DNA from: Daphnia carinata
Lineage: Eukaryota > Arthropoda > Branchiopoda > Diplostraca > Daphniidae
Direction of reading: 5' to 3'
Assembly: GCF_022539665.2 (NCBI RefSeq)
Contig: NC_081339.1
Location: 7,499,367 to 7,563,366 of the forward strand
Length of the DNA stretch: 64,000 nt
Numbering within the stretch: the first letter of the stretch is position 1; each line of letters starts with the position of its first letter. The notes under the pieces are model-generated. The model was not told the origin of the DNA and did no database searches. It saw only the letters and a list, made by a program, of their open reading frames with translations. Position numbers and translations under genes: made by a program. Below are positions 1 to 11,934 of this stretch, piece after piece.

Positions 1-737
1 TTTCGTTCTCATTCTCGTCAAATCAGAATAAGGCGCAGGATCCATTCCAAAATTTCACATCTGGGGGTCTCTGTCTGTCCGCCAACTTTTAAATCATATC
101 TTTATGCCTGTAGCGTTCCAGCTTCATAAAAACCTTTGCAGAAGCACTTAAAACAAAAACAAAAAAAAAAAAAAAAACTCGAAATTATTAGTGTGACGGC
201 ATATCCAGGTATATTCCGGGATGAAAGATGGCGGTGTTCGCTGGCCCTGTTATGTTTGGAGCAGATGATAGGGCCGGCAAAAAAAAAAGGGAAAATTTTC
301 ATGTTGCATTCTTGTGACGTCATTGAATCCGACCGTTGCCACCAGGGTTCAGCGTTTTGTTATTTTACAGTTTGCACGACGTGAACCCGGTTTTTTTCTT
401 TCTCGTATTATTGGCAATAACAAAAACGTACGAATTGGGAACAGTTTTCAATGGGTCGTTAAACAATCGCGTTCGTGAACTGGAAGAAGGTTGGAATTCT
501 CAGACGTGGGGAGGTTGGAAGGGATCAAAGTTCTTCTTGGTTAACGTTAACCTAATCTGTTCGTCGAATACCCGAGTTGTTAAACAATTCAAGAAAATTC
601 CCACTGCTTCTTGTTTTAATTCTTTTCTTTTAAACAAACGTAATTTGTACTAGACCTTTTTTTTTTTTTTTTTTTCTAATATTCTCTTGTTCGTTTTAAT
701 TTTTATGATATATTCTATTATTGTTTTGCCTTTGCAG

Positions 738-3700
738 AAACGAGCCCACCAACCAGGGAGAACCAAACGTACATGGCAATCATCGTCGGTGTTCTGGTGG
801 CCGTCAGTTTCCTCCTAGCGGCTGCTATTTTCTTCATGATAATGCGAAGACGCCAACGCAAGAGCCTGTCCGGCAGTCCGCTACCAGACAAAGCCAATTG
901 GGCCTCTCAGGTCGGGAGTCAACCCAGTCCACGTCTGTTGGACGGCTCTGTCGGTGAGCATCACGAAGATCAATTGTTGCAACACCATCGTGGCAAAATT
1001 TACAACAAGAACAACTCGCTGCCGTATGGCAACATTGGCGCCGACTTGTCGCGCTCGGACGCCGCCTCGCAATACTTGCTGCCTCACTCGCCGGCCAGCG
1101 CCCATTTGACTAGGACCGAGTACCAGGAGCCTTATCACGCCCTGCGCTTCTCGCCTTATTACAGTTACAGCACTCTGTTGCTGGCCGGAACTGAGGGCCC
1201 ACTGAAAAAGACCAACACATCCGCAGGTAATCAAAAGAAAAACAAAAGAAGACAAACTGAGAACGCGACGCATTGCCATCGTAAATCAAACTCGCCTTTT
1301 TTTTAAATTCTTTTTAAATAAGCGACATTCTCTTAATGGGCCAAAGCAGCTATTTGGCTTTGGCCCTAAATGACTCTGGCCGATGGCCGAAACTGTTCTA
1401 TGGATCCATTAATCTTAACGTGGGAATGGCGCACTGATCGATTTATGGCTCAGTTTCAGATACGTACGACTATGCCGTGCCGGATGTTAGCGGGATTAGC
1501 AGCTGCAGCACTGCCCATCAACCCCTACTAATCCAGCCATCTCTACAAAAACAACATCATCCGCTTAAGCCCAAATTGCCCGTCGCTTCGCCACCTCCGC
1601 ACGCAATCGAAATCGACACTTTGGCCTCATCTTCTCATTCCACGACGACCACTGGCTCGACATCCTCAGCGTCCGTCCGTCTAGGAGGCAGCAAGAACAA
1701 CAATCAAATCGGCCACTTGAACGGCATTAGCGAATCCAGCCCATTGAAAAAGGTAAGGCAGTCCCGTCTGCTCTCACGTCCTAAAATGTAGAATTAGATA
1801 GACGTGAACAATTCCCCGTCCGGTTCAGAATATGTTAAGTGTACGGCCGGTTTGATTGCCGAGCCACATCCGGAATAGGAACGAACGGACCCTTTATTGT
1901 GCTAGTTACATCCAGAGTACGACGTCTTTCCTGCGCTCAAGTCAGGCAATCTGCTTTAATCTTTCGTGATATTGATTGACGAAGGACCCCAATGATGGAT
2001 GTACATCCACGGCACGCGATGAAGCACTCAACCATCCATCGCTTTCCACGCGCATACATACGTTATCAGCATAATAAACCGATTATCGTAATGGGCCTCA
2101 AGAAAAGAGTGGCGACCGCAGGGTTAGAGCCATTTCCCAATATTTTCCGAGTAGAATTGAATTATTGGATACGTTCTAGCTACTAAAGCTTCAGAAGAAA
2201 AAGAAAAGTCAAACTTGATTCTTATTTCGTAATGTGACGTGACGCTATCAGACGACAAGAGAAAGTTGACGTGCAAGGTAAAGCCACTGCTCAAAAGTGC
2301 TACACGGCTTTAAAAAAAAAAAAAAAAAAATAGGCCTTCCACATACATCTCGTAGATATCACGTTGACATTAAAATTGAGTTTCTTTCTATATTGTGGAT
2401 AGGAAATACAAACGGGGATCGTGTCACGAGATCACGTCGTTCAGGGATTGAATAAGCTTTTGGGTACAATCGTAGTGAAATGTAAACATACGCTCATGGC
2501 ATTTGTTTGATGTTCCAACATAATATGTGGCGCTTTGTGATGTGAACAGCCATTCGAATTATTGCCAAATTCTGTTTCCGCTGTTTTCACAGCAAATGTT
2601 CTACTTGCACAGTGAAACAAAAACGAAGAAAAACTTACGTTCTTTCGTTGTTGAAAGTCTAAAATCTTAAACGAGCGTACGAGTGACAGGTGGTGAAGAT
2701 CGAAACGCCCTGCTTACCAATCATTATTTCAAGTCGTTAGACGGCCATTACTGAATTGTACAGTAAGAAGATAGACGATAGTGAATTGATAACAATGAAA
2801 TAACTGGTCGTTATTCACAAAGGCCATCTTTCGAAAAGACGTTAAAAAAAAAATACGCTTGAATGCAACAGTTTAAAAGCTTCTCGGGATTGCGTCTAAA
2901 GAAACACGTTGGGCCATATTTTTACGATGGCCCTATATATATATATCGGTTAAGTACCATCCATTATGGCTTCGTTATTGTAAGTCCATAATCAGCCAGC
3001 TGAGCTATAAAAGCAAAGTGCGCAGTGTACCGACTCCTTGACGTGACGAATCAATAATGGTTTCAACTAGGTTTGAAATGATGAAGCAGCTGATGGCATT
3101 TCTTTCGACACCTCATTGCCTCGAGTCATCTTTATTTTTTTTTTTCAAGAATTTAAATTACCCAAGCACACACAGAAAGTGGTTTCTTATTTGCTCCAAT
3201 AAAACCGCTATTTCGCCTCGAATGTGTTTATAGTGAGTCTTTAGAGACGCCAGCGATCTGCACGAACGCTTTGTTGATTGGAAACCACGACTCTGCGGCG
3301 CCCACGCTCGTTTTTTTTTTTTTTAATAGGGGGTCTATGGTCAACCACGGATTCTTATTACGTCAGAGGCGCCCAGTTTGGCATCTTGACTTTGAAGGTT
3401 TTTTTTATTTTTTTTTATTTTGGCGAAAGCCACAAAGAAAAGTTAAGAAACGTGGCCGCAAAGCCAACGACCCCGAAGTATTGGGTCGTTGTAGTTCTCC
3501 GCTTAGACCTAATTGGATCATTGTCTAGACGTGATCCCTTTTCGACGCCCTTCCGCAAAGGCCTAACGAGATTCCTGCCATGGCCTTGCAGAGTTGTCCT
3601 CCATCGTAACCAGTGCGAATAGTAGGTCAAACTGGAAAACTAAATTCCTTGGTGTTATTCGATATTGTCGTACGTGCCCTGCGTATTGCGTAACACGCAA

Positions 3701-5243
3701 TCAGACGAGACACTCTGAAAGTTATGAAAGTATTCGTTCGAAATTAAGTCTGAATTTATGTTTTCCGAGAGAATAAGCATTATATTTTTTATTTATATTT
3801 GTATTGTTTTCATAGGGTTCATTTACATCATCGTTTTTTATTTTTTTTATATAATTGCAGCCCGCGGACCGTGCAGAATTATTGTCCGCTCTGAAATCAC
3901 GGGCCGAATCGCTGATCATCCCGGAATTACCACGTAGCAAATTGCATATGGTCCAACGCATCGCCAGTGGCGCGTTTGGTACCGTCTACAAGGCCGAAGC
4001 CGAACACATTCCCGAGTATGGTAGCGCCGTCTACACTTCACGGCGGCTGGTGGCCGCCAAATACCTTCCCAATACCTCCGACAAAGACAAGTAAATCATT
4101 TTCTTTTTCTTTTTCTTTATTTCTTTTGGCTTCGTGTTTGATGAAGTGCTTTTGATTTCGTTTCTTTTTTCCCTCATCTTCTAACCTCAAATATCCGGTG
4201 CGTGTTCTCTCATTCTCAACAGATCGGGATTCTACCAGGAAGTGAGGCTACTGGCCGCTTTGGACGATCCTCACCTGTCGCGCGTTCTGGGCGTTTGCAC
4301 CGCTGAAGAGCCATTTTGCGTCGTTCTAGAATATCTGGAATTCGGCGATCTGAACCAATTTCTCAAATTGCATCGATTCCGACCGGATAGCCACCACAAC
4401 TCGTCCGATAGCCGCAATAACATATCGAAAACGTTCTCTACCCCGGACGAAACGTTAACGTATGAAGCCCATTAAAATCATTTTGCGGCAACGACAATGT
4501 TTTCTAAATACGTCTTTGTTCCTTTATCAACAGAATGGGCAGCTTGATATTTATTGCCTGTCAAATCGCCTCCGGAATGCGCTATCTGGAATCGCTAAAT
4601 TTCGTCCACCGCGATTTGGCCGCCAGGTAAATTTACTTCATGTTGTTCTTGTTGTTGTACAAGTTACCGGAAACTAATCCAATATTTCCCACACACAAAA
4701 ACAGGAACTGTTTGGTAGGCAAGGGACTTCAGGTTAAAATCTGCGATTTCGGTACAGACAGCGACATATACGGATTGGATTATTATCGCACGGAGGATCA
4801 GCTTATCGGCTTACCTGTTCGCTGGATGGCATGGGAATCCGTAATACAGGTATTAAGCAAACTGAAAATCCTAAAAGTCCTAGAGTTGTACGATGGAAAG
4901 TTTTGCAACTGTAACCATCCATTTGCTTTAGGGGAAATATACGACCAAGAGTGACGTGTGGGCATTTGCAGTGACACTATGGGAAATACTGGTCCTTGCC
5001 CGGCAGCGTCCTTACCAAGAACTAAGCGACGATACGGTTGTAGATAATTTGCAGCATTTTGCACAAGGAAATCTCACCAGTGCACCCCCTTGCGTCTCGC
5101 TGACCAGACCGCAGCACTGTCCTCGCGATATATATGATCTGATGTGCGAATGCTGGCGGCGGTTGCCCACTGAACGGCCTTCCTTCCGCGAAATCCATCT
5201 TTTCCTGCAGCGCAAGAACCTCGGCTATTCACCCACCGCATAG
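738..5243 (+). CDS. Ddr: Discoidin domain receptor tyrosine kinase, plus-strand copy (5' part outside window)
   Basis: Collagen-receptor tyrosine kinase of the DDR family, seen from the transmembrane exon to the stop. Exons read from GT/AG borders and frame: 738-1226, 1460-1752, 3861-4090, 4223-4459, 4534-4626, 4705-4849, 4932-5243 (stop TAG 5241-5243). The visible part encodes about 599 residues. The first exon gives a hydrophobic helix ([20 protein letters not shown]) followed by MRRRQRK and a Tyr-rich juxtamembrane segment with the DDR-like motif EYQEP. The kinase shows [14 protein letters not shown] (glycine loop), LVAAKYL (catalytic Lys), HRDLAAR split before the Asn, CDFG, and a DDR-type activation loop YGLDYYR followed by [10 protein letters not shown]. 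All catalytic residues are present and the frame is open, so the copy looks functional. It is the inverted partner of the minus-strand copy at 21215-35136. Upstream exons for signal peptide and discoidin domains must lie left of position 1, if they exist. Confidence 0.93.
1338..1366 (+). other. Intronic hairpin conserved in both Ddr copies
   Basis: Ten-base perfect stem GGGCCAAAGC / GCTTTGGCCC with a 9-nt loop, inside the 233-bp intron after the transmembrane exon. The same hairpin occurs in the other copy at 25161-25189. The role is unknown; it may only reflect the overall near identity of this intron. Confidence 0.6.
1753..3860 (+). other. Ddr intron, plus copy (2.1 kb)
   Basis: This intron separates the Ser/Thr-rich juxtamembrane exon from the first kinase exon. 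Its first few hundred bases align well with the matching intron of the inverted copy (22630-24774); the rest is diverged with patches of homology. It contains poly-A/T runs and a short (TA)n at 2935-2946. No coding region is seen; ORFs near 3271-3630 lack any recognisable family signal. Confidence 0.75.
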
Positions 5244-5634
5244 TAACTCCCCTCGTTTAGAAATTCACGTATGTTGAAGTTCACGAACGCTGGTACAGTT
5301 CTGTCGTTCGTCTTATTCTATATATTGCTATTATATTCACTTCCTGCATATCAACAGCGTCACAAATCCTTCGTGAGAAATGTAACGGTTGCTTCTGCTG
5401 TGATATGCACCAATTCTGACTCGACCATTGATTCTATTATAATTTAATTTTTATACGGATGTATGCAAACCACTTACTGTTTAGCTAGCTATTTCATTTT
5501 GATTTATTTTAATCAGCTAGTCAATTCGCCGCTTCATTTCTGTTGGTTCCGTTATCATATAAGGTGTCTTACAGTCTGGAAACATGGGGTAAGTGTGGTT
5601 CTTATTTCTAGGGTGCAACGAGCACCAACTGGTA

Positions 5635-5638
<4 letters not shown>

Positions 5639-5667
<29 letters not shown>
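5639..5667. repeat. (AT)n microsatellite in the Ddr 3' region
   Basis: About 14 uninterrupted AT dinucleotides downstream of the stop codon of the plus-strand Ddr copy, probably within its 3' untranslated region. Confidence 0.9.
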
Positions 5668-5671
<4 letters not shown>

Positions 5672-5808
5672 TATATCTTTAAACGTGATCGATTGTTTAA
5701 ACTTTCGAGTTTACTTTATTCGTACTATAACGTCGTTTGTCGTCGCAATGCATTTTGTATACATATCTTTTTTTTCGAGCATCCCAACTGCTGCACTACT
5801 GTAGTGTT

Positions 5809-5814
5809 AATAAA
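5809..5814 (+). terminator. Poly(A) signal, plus-strand Ddr copy
   Basis: Canonical AATAAA about 570 bases after the stop codon, the first clear one on this strand. A cleavage site would lie 10-30 bases downstream. Confidence 0.5.
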
Positions 5815-7014
5815 ACGGTACTACCCATTATAAGATCAATTACTCCGTTTCTTTTTTTTTTACTTCTTGATATCCGAAGTAAATAGTAATTAAATATCGA
5901 AACCCGTTCGATTACCCGGTTTATATCGCATTTTACCCGGATTAGCCGATTTTACCACAAATAATCGATTTTTTAGGATTCGAAAATTTATGGCAACGGT
6001 GCCAACCGTCGAACTCGCTGATCGGCGATGGGCTATTGTATGGTCATTTACCGCCAAAGTTTCAGGCGGATAGGGTTGTGTACTCAATCCAAAGTAAAAA
6101 GTATTTTACTTCCAATTTTGTGAGCCATAAGGATGGAATTTTGTTCTTCGATGTAAATAAAGTCTTATTTTGTCAAAAGTCTGCTACAAATGGTAATGCC
6201 CGTACACGTTTGATCAATGAACAAATCCGTTGACGAGCACACACATATGGACATCTATGCACATGTCCATGCATGTCTTTTCTATTCATTCAAGAGTATT
6301 GTGTTTATAGAAGATAATTTTATTGAAACTATGTTTTTATTTTTGCAGTGTTATATTCTGCACCCTGCAGTGGGACAGCAAGCACTGGATCCATTTTGCC
6401 AGCTGTATTTCTCTGCATGCCTTAAATGATATCACAAATTGTAGGAGTATTATGTGTAAAATGTCTTGCAGTCAGGCGATCAATAGGTTTGTGTTTTGAA
6501 TATCAAGCATCACATGTTAACCACTCGCCACTTAAAAATTTTGAATCATTTAATCATTTTACCTAGTCCCATTGCTACGAGGCTGGGAAGGCTGTAGTAG
6601 CGGCATTTACTTCTTTGGTGTACATCTAGCTTCCATGTTGGACAATAATGCAGAATATGCTTTAAGTTAATTTTCAGTGTCCTCATTTGGTTGTATGTAG
6701 GAAGCTGTTCTAACATCTGCTTCATCGAAGAGCTCTTTTCTCTTCTTGCTTGGTTATTTCAACTCCCTTATCCCTGTGTTACATCAGCTAACCAAATAAG
6801 CTGTGAATGGAAAAATGTTCATTTTAATAATCAGGTAAATCCTAGAAATTATTTTAGTCACTTGTTAGAGGCTCTAAATCAATGTTTCAATATTTAATGC
6901 TTCAAAAACACAATGTGAAAATTGAGGTTGTGTGACAGGTATCTCCTACGAAAACGTGCTAAGGTTGCCTCGATTATGCTATAGTAAAAGGAAATGTATT
7001 TTGTTAAGTCATGA
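5815..7014. other. No recognisable gene
   Basis: AT-rich stretch between the Ddr 3' end and a decayed ORF. Short ORFs at 5890-6429 show no known motif and no convincing splice structure. Confidence 0.5.
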
Positions 7015-7316
7015 CAACGGCGTCTGGACGACTCTGGTATGATAATTCAACGTGCACTGCTTCAAGGTAAACAGATTGTTTTGCATGATGCCTGCCATAA
7101 TATTCGTGCGAATTTGCTTCGTTTATTTGAAACCTAGGTATTCTCAGAATGTGAGGAGCCACACGTTAGTTTGACGTTGGATAGCCAAGTAGTTTAGGAC
7201 CAGCAAGCCTCTGAGGAATGCAATGCCTTTGCACAGTGGAAACATCCAGCAGATTTCGAGTTAGAAGATATTCTTCAGAACCCTTTCAGCACATCTCAAA
7301 GGATTCCCATCTACAG
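7015..7316 (+). pseudogene. Decayed open frame with two TAG stops
   Basis: One reading frame from 7015 to 7316 reads as protein-like sequence (GMIIQRALLQGKQIVLHDAC, then ANLLRLFET, FSECEEPHVSLTLDSQVV, ASEECNAFAQWKHPADFELE) interrupted only by TAG at 7135-7137 and 7195-7197. It ends at a good donor, CTACAG|GTACGT. Both stops could come from single C-to-T changes of CAG. I do not recognise the family; a relict of a gene or of a transposase is possible. An upstream TGA at 7012-7014 closes the frame. Confidence 0.35.
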
Positions 7317-8632
7317 GTACGTAATAAACGCAATACTTCAAATTATAGCAATTAGTTATAATTGTATAAGTTTTAAAAATTCAGCGTTACCTTGTGATTA
7401 TCAGTGCCGCGTTTAAAGTAGCCTGACCAGTAATTGTTGAGAGTAAGCACTTCATTTGCATCATGAAGGAAACTTAACCGTCACACTTTGTTAGATATCA
7501 TAAGAAAATGAACACTTTTAATAACAGAGTGACCAATGTTAGATTATATAATAATAATAGATAATTAAAATTATACGAGGTAGACAATTAAATTTAATTA
7601 CTGCAACAAAACAGTACACAAGAAAACCAAGGTATAATCTAGATACTGTACAAGCGAAGCGTCTGACGATGATATTGGAAAGGTAGTACAGGTGCAGTGG
7701 AAGATCCTTGTGCTTTTGGCTAGCGCTAGTTTTAGTTTTGGCTACCGCCTTAAATACTCACCGACACGTGCCACATCCTGACTTTGGCGGAAGAAAAGTG
7801 TAGGGTAGAGAAACATAATTCTGAAGGTCAACAGCTGTCGAAGGAAAAAGTTTTTATTTGCATGTGGAGATCGAGAATATGTCCATTCCCCCTCATTTGA
7901 CCAAATAGATGCAATGACGTAGAATAACCTTAGGCAATTGAAAAACGAAAAAATCAAAACCCCGTTTTGCATTTTCTCAGTAGCCCATTCACCTGCACGA
8001 CATGCACTAGTGTAGATCTCTCGCTCTTAATTCTGGTGTAGTGATTCACACAATTTCCGCACATGGTTGTAGTTTCCGCTCACAAACTGAATGTGTTTCG
8101 TCATTTGTCGATACACCAATCACGCACTTAAAAAAGCACTGCATCAGCACTGGGTTTTGCCTCTGCACTGGTGTTGTTTAGTTGTCAATGTATGTCAAAC
8201 CGTATTTTTATTGGGTAGTAAGATAAGTGTGGATAGAATAGAAAATGTAGATTATGTTAAGGATAAGTAAGTCTTAAGTTAAGATTAAGGCTACTTTAAG
8301 TAAGGCGTAAAGCGTAATCAACCTCACTCCGTTACTTTTGCACAACACTATCTCAGCCATTGTCTTTCACTGTCTTATGCAGCATTTACGGTAGTCGTCG
8401 TTCGCAATCCATTTTTCTACAAACAATTCTACGTTTCGACTTTACACATGAACCACCAATCCAAACAACTTCCTGATCATTAACTAACGATTAATAACCA
8501 ATTTTTTTCAGGCAATTTTTATCCAATGTATTTGTAATTTGTGTACCTGATGCCTGTTAGAATTAAGATGAAACTAATTGCTGTTCAAATATTCAAAAAT
8601 TGTTTCTTTTTTCCTCTCTTCTGTATAATCAG
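7317..8632. other. No recognisable gene
   Basis: AT-rich DNA with no ORF carrying family signal. It leads into the exon-like repeat array that starts at 8633. Confidence 0.5.
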
Positions 8633-9975
8633 GAGGGCAATCTCTGGGGCCGAAGAGGACACTGGACAACGAGGATCGCCGTCGCAGCCACTAGAATATT
8701 GCCCAGGATTCTAAGGTATATATTTACAAATTTAGTGTTCAGTCATTTTTTTTTTTTTTATGTATCTAGGAGGGCCACATCACCGCCGAAGAGAACCATT
8801 GGACAACGAGGATCACCTCCAGGATCCTAGGCCAAAATTACCAGGTATTAAAATTTTTAAGTGGATTACCATGTTTTATGTATTTATCTTTATTTGTTGT
8901 GTGTCTGGAGGGGGAGGCTTGCAACACCACTAAGGAGGATTACTGGACGTCGGGGATCGCCGCCGAAGTCGCCAACGGATTGCGAGGTATTACTTAAAAA
9001 TTTGTTAAGTGTCTTAAGCGTGTTTTTTTTTTATGTATTAGGATGGTCTATATCACCACCAAAGAGGGCCACTGGACAACGAGATTGGTCGTCGGAGCCC
9101 CTGGGATTGTCGCCCAAATTTGTCAAGTATTTAATTGAAAGTTAAGTTTTGAATTATAATTTTATTTTGTTTTTATGTATTTAGGAGGGCCTTACCACCA
9201 TCAAAGAGGGTGCTGGGCATCGAGGATCGTCGCCATGGATGTTTTAGGTATATTGTTTACACGTTTAAGTGTCTAACCGTGTTTTTTTTTTCATGTATTA
9301 AGGATGGTCCACATCACCACCAAAAAGGGCCACTGGACAACAAGGTTGGTCGTCGGAGCCACCAGGATTGTCGTCCAAATTTGTCAAGTATTTAATTGAA
9401 AGTTAAGTTTTGAACTATAATTTTATTTTGTTTTTATGCGTTTAGGAGGGCCCCACCACCACCAAAGCGGATGCTGGGCACCGAAGATCGCCGCTCGAGC
9501 AACGAGATCGTCACCATGGATGTTTCAGGTATATTGTTTATACGTTTAAGTGTCTAACAGTGTGTTTCTTTATGTATTTAGGATGGTCCACATCACCACC
9601 GAAGAGAGCCACTGGACAACGAGGTTCGCCGTCGGAGCCACTAGGATTGTCGCCCAAAATTGCCGAGTATTTAATTGGAAGTCTTAAGTTTTAAAGTACG
9701 ATTTTATTTAGTTTTTATGAATTTAGGAGGGCTTTACCACCATCAGAGAGGGTGCTGGGCATCGAGGATCTTCGCCATGGATGTCTTAGGTATATTGTTT
9801 ACACGTTTAAGTGTCTAACCGTGTTTTTTTTTTTGTCATGTATTTAGGATCGTCCACATCACCACCAACGAGGGGCACGGGACATCGTGGATCGTCGTTG
9901 GAGCAACGGGAATCGTCGCGCAACGCCGAGATTCAAGCCTAATTAGGCCGCTGGAAAAAAAAAGATGGTACGGTT
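8633..9975 (+). repeat. Tandem array of about ten exon-like units with splice-like borders
   Basis: Units at 8633-8715, 8770-8844, 8908-8986, 9042-9126, 9185-9247, 9303-9387, 9446-9528, 9582-9666, 9727-9789 and 9848-9975. Most are preceded by TTATGTATTTAG-like acceptors and followed by GTATxT donors, with 55-65 bp AT-rich spacers. From 9042 two types alternate, B (85 nt) and A (63 or 83 nt), giving a period of about 260-280 bp. B units share a frame reading HITTKEGHWTTR..VVGATRIVAQ; A units read EG.TT.KEGAGHRG. An 83-nt A unit joins in frame to B, but the 63-nt units lack 20 bases and end in TAG at the splice site. The unit at 8908 has lost its AG acceptor. This could be the 3' end of a gene with duplicated exons, now decaying, or a non-coding satellite. 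Confidence 0.6.
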
Positions 9976-10456
9976 GAGTATTGCCTAATCGGCATTCACC
10001 TTTATTCAGTATTATGATTCGTGTGGTTTACATTTGTGTTGCCTTTGTTCTTTATTCCTTACCGTTATTTCCCCTTAAGCATTACGGCTTATTGTTTCAC
10101 CTTTCACTGAGCACGTAAATTCACTACACCTGTACCCCACGGTTTATGGACGGTTTGTGTTGGCTTTTCTGCACCGTGTTGAGATTAGTGTAGTAGGTAA
10201 TGTAGCTCTGCTTACAGTGGCTTCAAGTATTTAGTTGGTGCAGGCGTAATAACACTAATTGCTTTTAAAATAAATAGAAAAAATAGAAAAATAAATTGAT
10301 TTGATTTCTGCTTCTGTTTTCTTTTGAGTATGGACTAGGGACTTGAGTAATATATGAATAAAAACACAATTAATTGCGTGCGATCGGATTGCTAACCCTA
10401 ATTTGACAACCCAATAAATCTTGATGAGGCAGCAACCCTTCCAACCTTCCCCACAG
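9976..10456. other. No recognisable gene
   Basis: Region downstream of the array. AAATAAA-type sequences near 10265-10295 could serve as poly(A) signals for a transcript from the array. Nothing else is supported. Confidence 0.4.
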
Positions 10457-10644
10457 AAAAGAATGAACAACCCGCTGAACAAGAAACCGGTTCGATCGAT
10501 CGGGGCTGACCCTGGTCGTACAGTTTTCCTTAGCCAATTGGATGCTTTGCAACGCTGTCTCACAAACATGTCTGCACATAAAGCTCCTCTTCATGAAGCT
10601 TCCTATTACAATGCAGAAAGTTGTATTGCAAACCAAGAATACTG
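10457..10644 (+). CDS. Exon-like ORF, unknown product
   Basis: Open stretch bounded by a plausible acceptor (CCCCACAG) and donor (TACTG|GTACAT). It encodes about 62 residues including NNPLNKKPVRSIGADPGRT and LSQLDALQRCLTNMSAHKAP. Amino-acid usage looks protein-like, but no family is recognised. The next protein-like stretch, just after 10713 (RYSRIRQLTRTVRMAE...), does not join in frame, because the junction would create TGA. The gene may be decayed or my exon borders may be wrong. Confidence 0.3.
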
Positions 10645-11874
10645 GTACATATTTAACAACTTTATGTTGACGTTTCGTTATTTGGTATTCAATCCAGTTT
10701 TGATTATTTTAGAATCTTGAAGCGAATGCAAAGATATAGCAGAATCAGACAACTCACGAGGACCGTTCGCATGGCTGAGATGGCAGTGGGTTATAGTTCA
10801 ACATGCGACTATAAAATACCAATACGTAAAGCCTTGAAGGGAAAATCAACGATGTTCTAGAAATCCTCCTTGCTCTTGAAAATCAGATCAGAACTGTGAG
10901 TTGAATTTCTGTATCTTTTTGTATCTTACTTGATCCTCTGCTTTGCTTACAGGGAGTTGATATCATTTCAACAAGGTGCATCTTGGAAGCTATTGTGCAG
11001 ATTGGTTTTGAAACCTACATACTTGAAAGCTTGAACTAAAGAAGTGAGCTGAAGGCTTCTGCCACAAAAGTGGTTCAGTAATGCCATCAGTGTGTCGAGC
11101 AGACACCTGCCAAGGAAATAAGGCACAAGTTAATTAACACACTCAGGACTGCAACTGCCTTGAAGGTGGCCATGATTTTGCTCCTTGGTTGCTATTATTC
11201 TTTGTAACACTAAACATTTAATTTTAGATCTCCGTTGAAGTCAAATGTGCCAAATTTAGTTACATTTTTGCACAAACGAAGGAGAAAGAATTATGTCCAT
11301 GGAGCTGAAGGTATTCACAAAGAACTTAAGGTTTATTGAAAAACTAGAAAATGTTATATTAATTGTGGTAGATTTTCATGTTGAGTAACTATATCACTAT
11401 CCGCGTTGTCCAATGGTGATGAACAGATTGAGCTCATCTCGGAACAAAGACAAAAAACAACAAACAAGGACTTTATCCACACTCAGGATATTCAAAGCAG
11501 ATTAGTGTCCAATTTTTTGAGATAAGGACATGAATGATCTTGAATTGAACTTTTGCAAGTAGGCATACTCGTCGTCTTTATTAACATTCTGGATCCTTTC
11601 GTTTACGGAGAAATTCTGTGCGCACATGACTCGCGCTGCACCCAATTAATTCATGAATGTTGATACATCAGACTGTGAGGTAAGTTTTCTATAGAACATG
11701 TAAATGTACATTGTTAAAGCAAACATCTGCTGAAGTTATTCTTGTATTGAACAACTTTGTAACAGGAAAGCATTGTTTGATTATTCGGAATCCATCAAAA
11801 GAAATTTGTTTTCGCGTTAGTTTGAATAATTCCTTCAAATAACGTGAAAGAATGATGTGATGTGTAATGCTACA
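10645..11874. other. No assignable gene
   Basis: An open stretch from about 10714 to 10860 ends in TAG and might be a remnant exon of the preceding ORF. The remainder is AT-rich with short ORFs only. Confidence 0.4.
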
Positions 11875-11934
11875 AATGGCGCAATGCTAAAACGTCTGCC
11901 TGAGAATCCGAAAGTCTGAGGTTCGAATCCGAGG
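11875..11934 (+). repeat. tRNA-like element 1
   Basis: An A-box-like TGGCGCAATGC is followed about 33 bases later by a perfect B box GGTTCGAATCC. Between them is an anticodon-arm-like CTGAGAATCCGAAAG. The ends do not pair as an acceptor stem, so this is a tRNA pseudogene or SINE head rather than a working tRNA. Confidence 0.5.

Larger units (their letters stand above)
539..5237 (+). repeat. Left arm of a large inverted duplication (Ddr)
   Basis: This arm aligns, inverted, with 21242-25957. Exons match one for one in length (489, 293, 230, 237, 93, 145 nt) and so does the intron after the transmembrane exon (233 bp in both). Short introns are nearly identical and the 2.1-kb intron is only partly alignable. 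Homology stops abruptly around 5237, a few codons before the stop. On the left it fades, with a shared GTTAACGTTAA block near 539, but it may continue beyond the window. Confidence 0.9.

Noticed and set aside
8600-9975. CRISPR array, suggested by regular repeats
   Set aside because: Units are 63-85 bases, diverged, and separated by similar rather than unique spacers with splice-like borders; the genome is eukaryotic.
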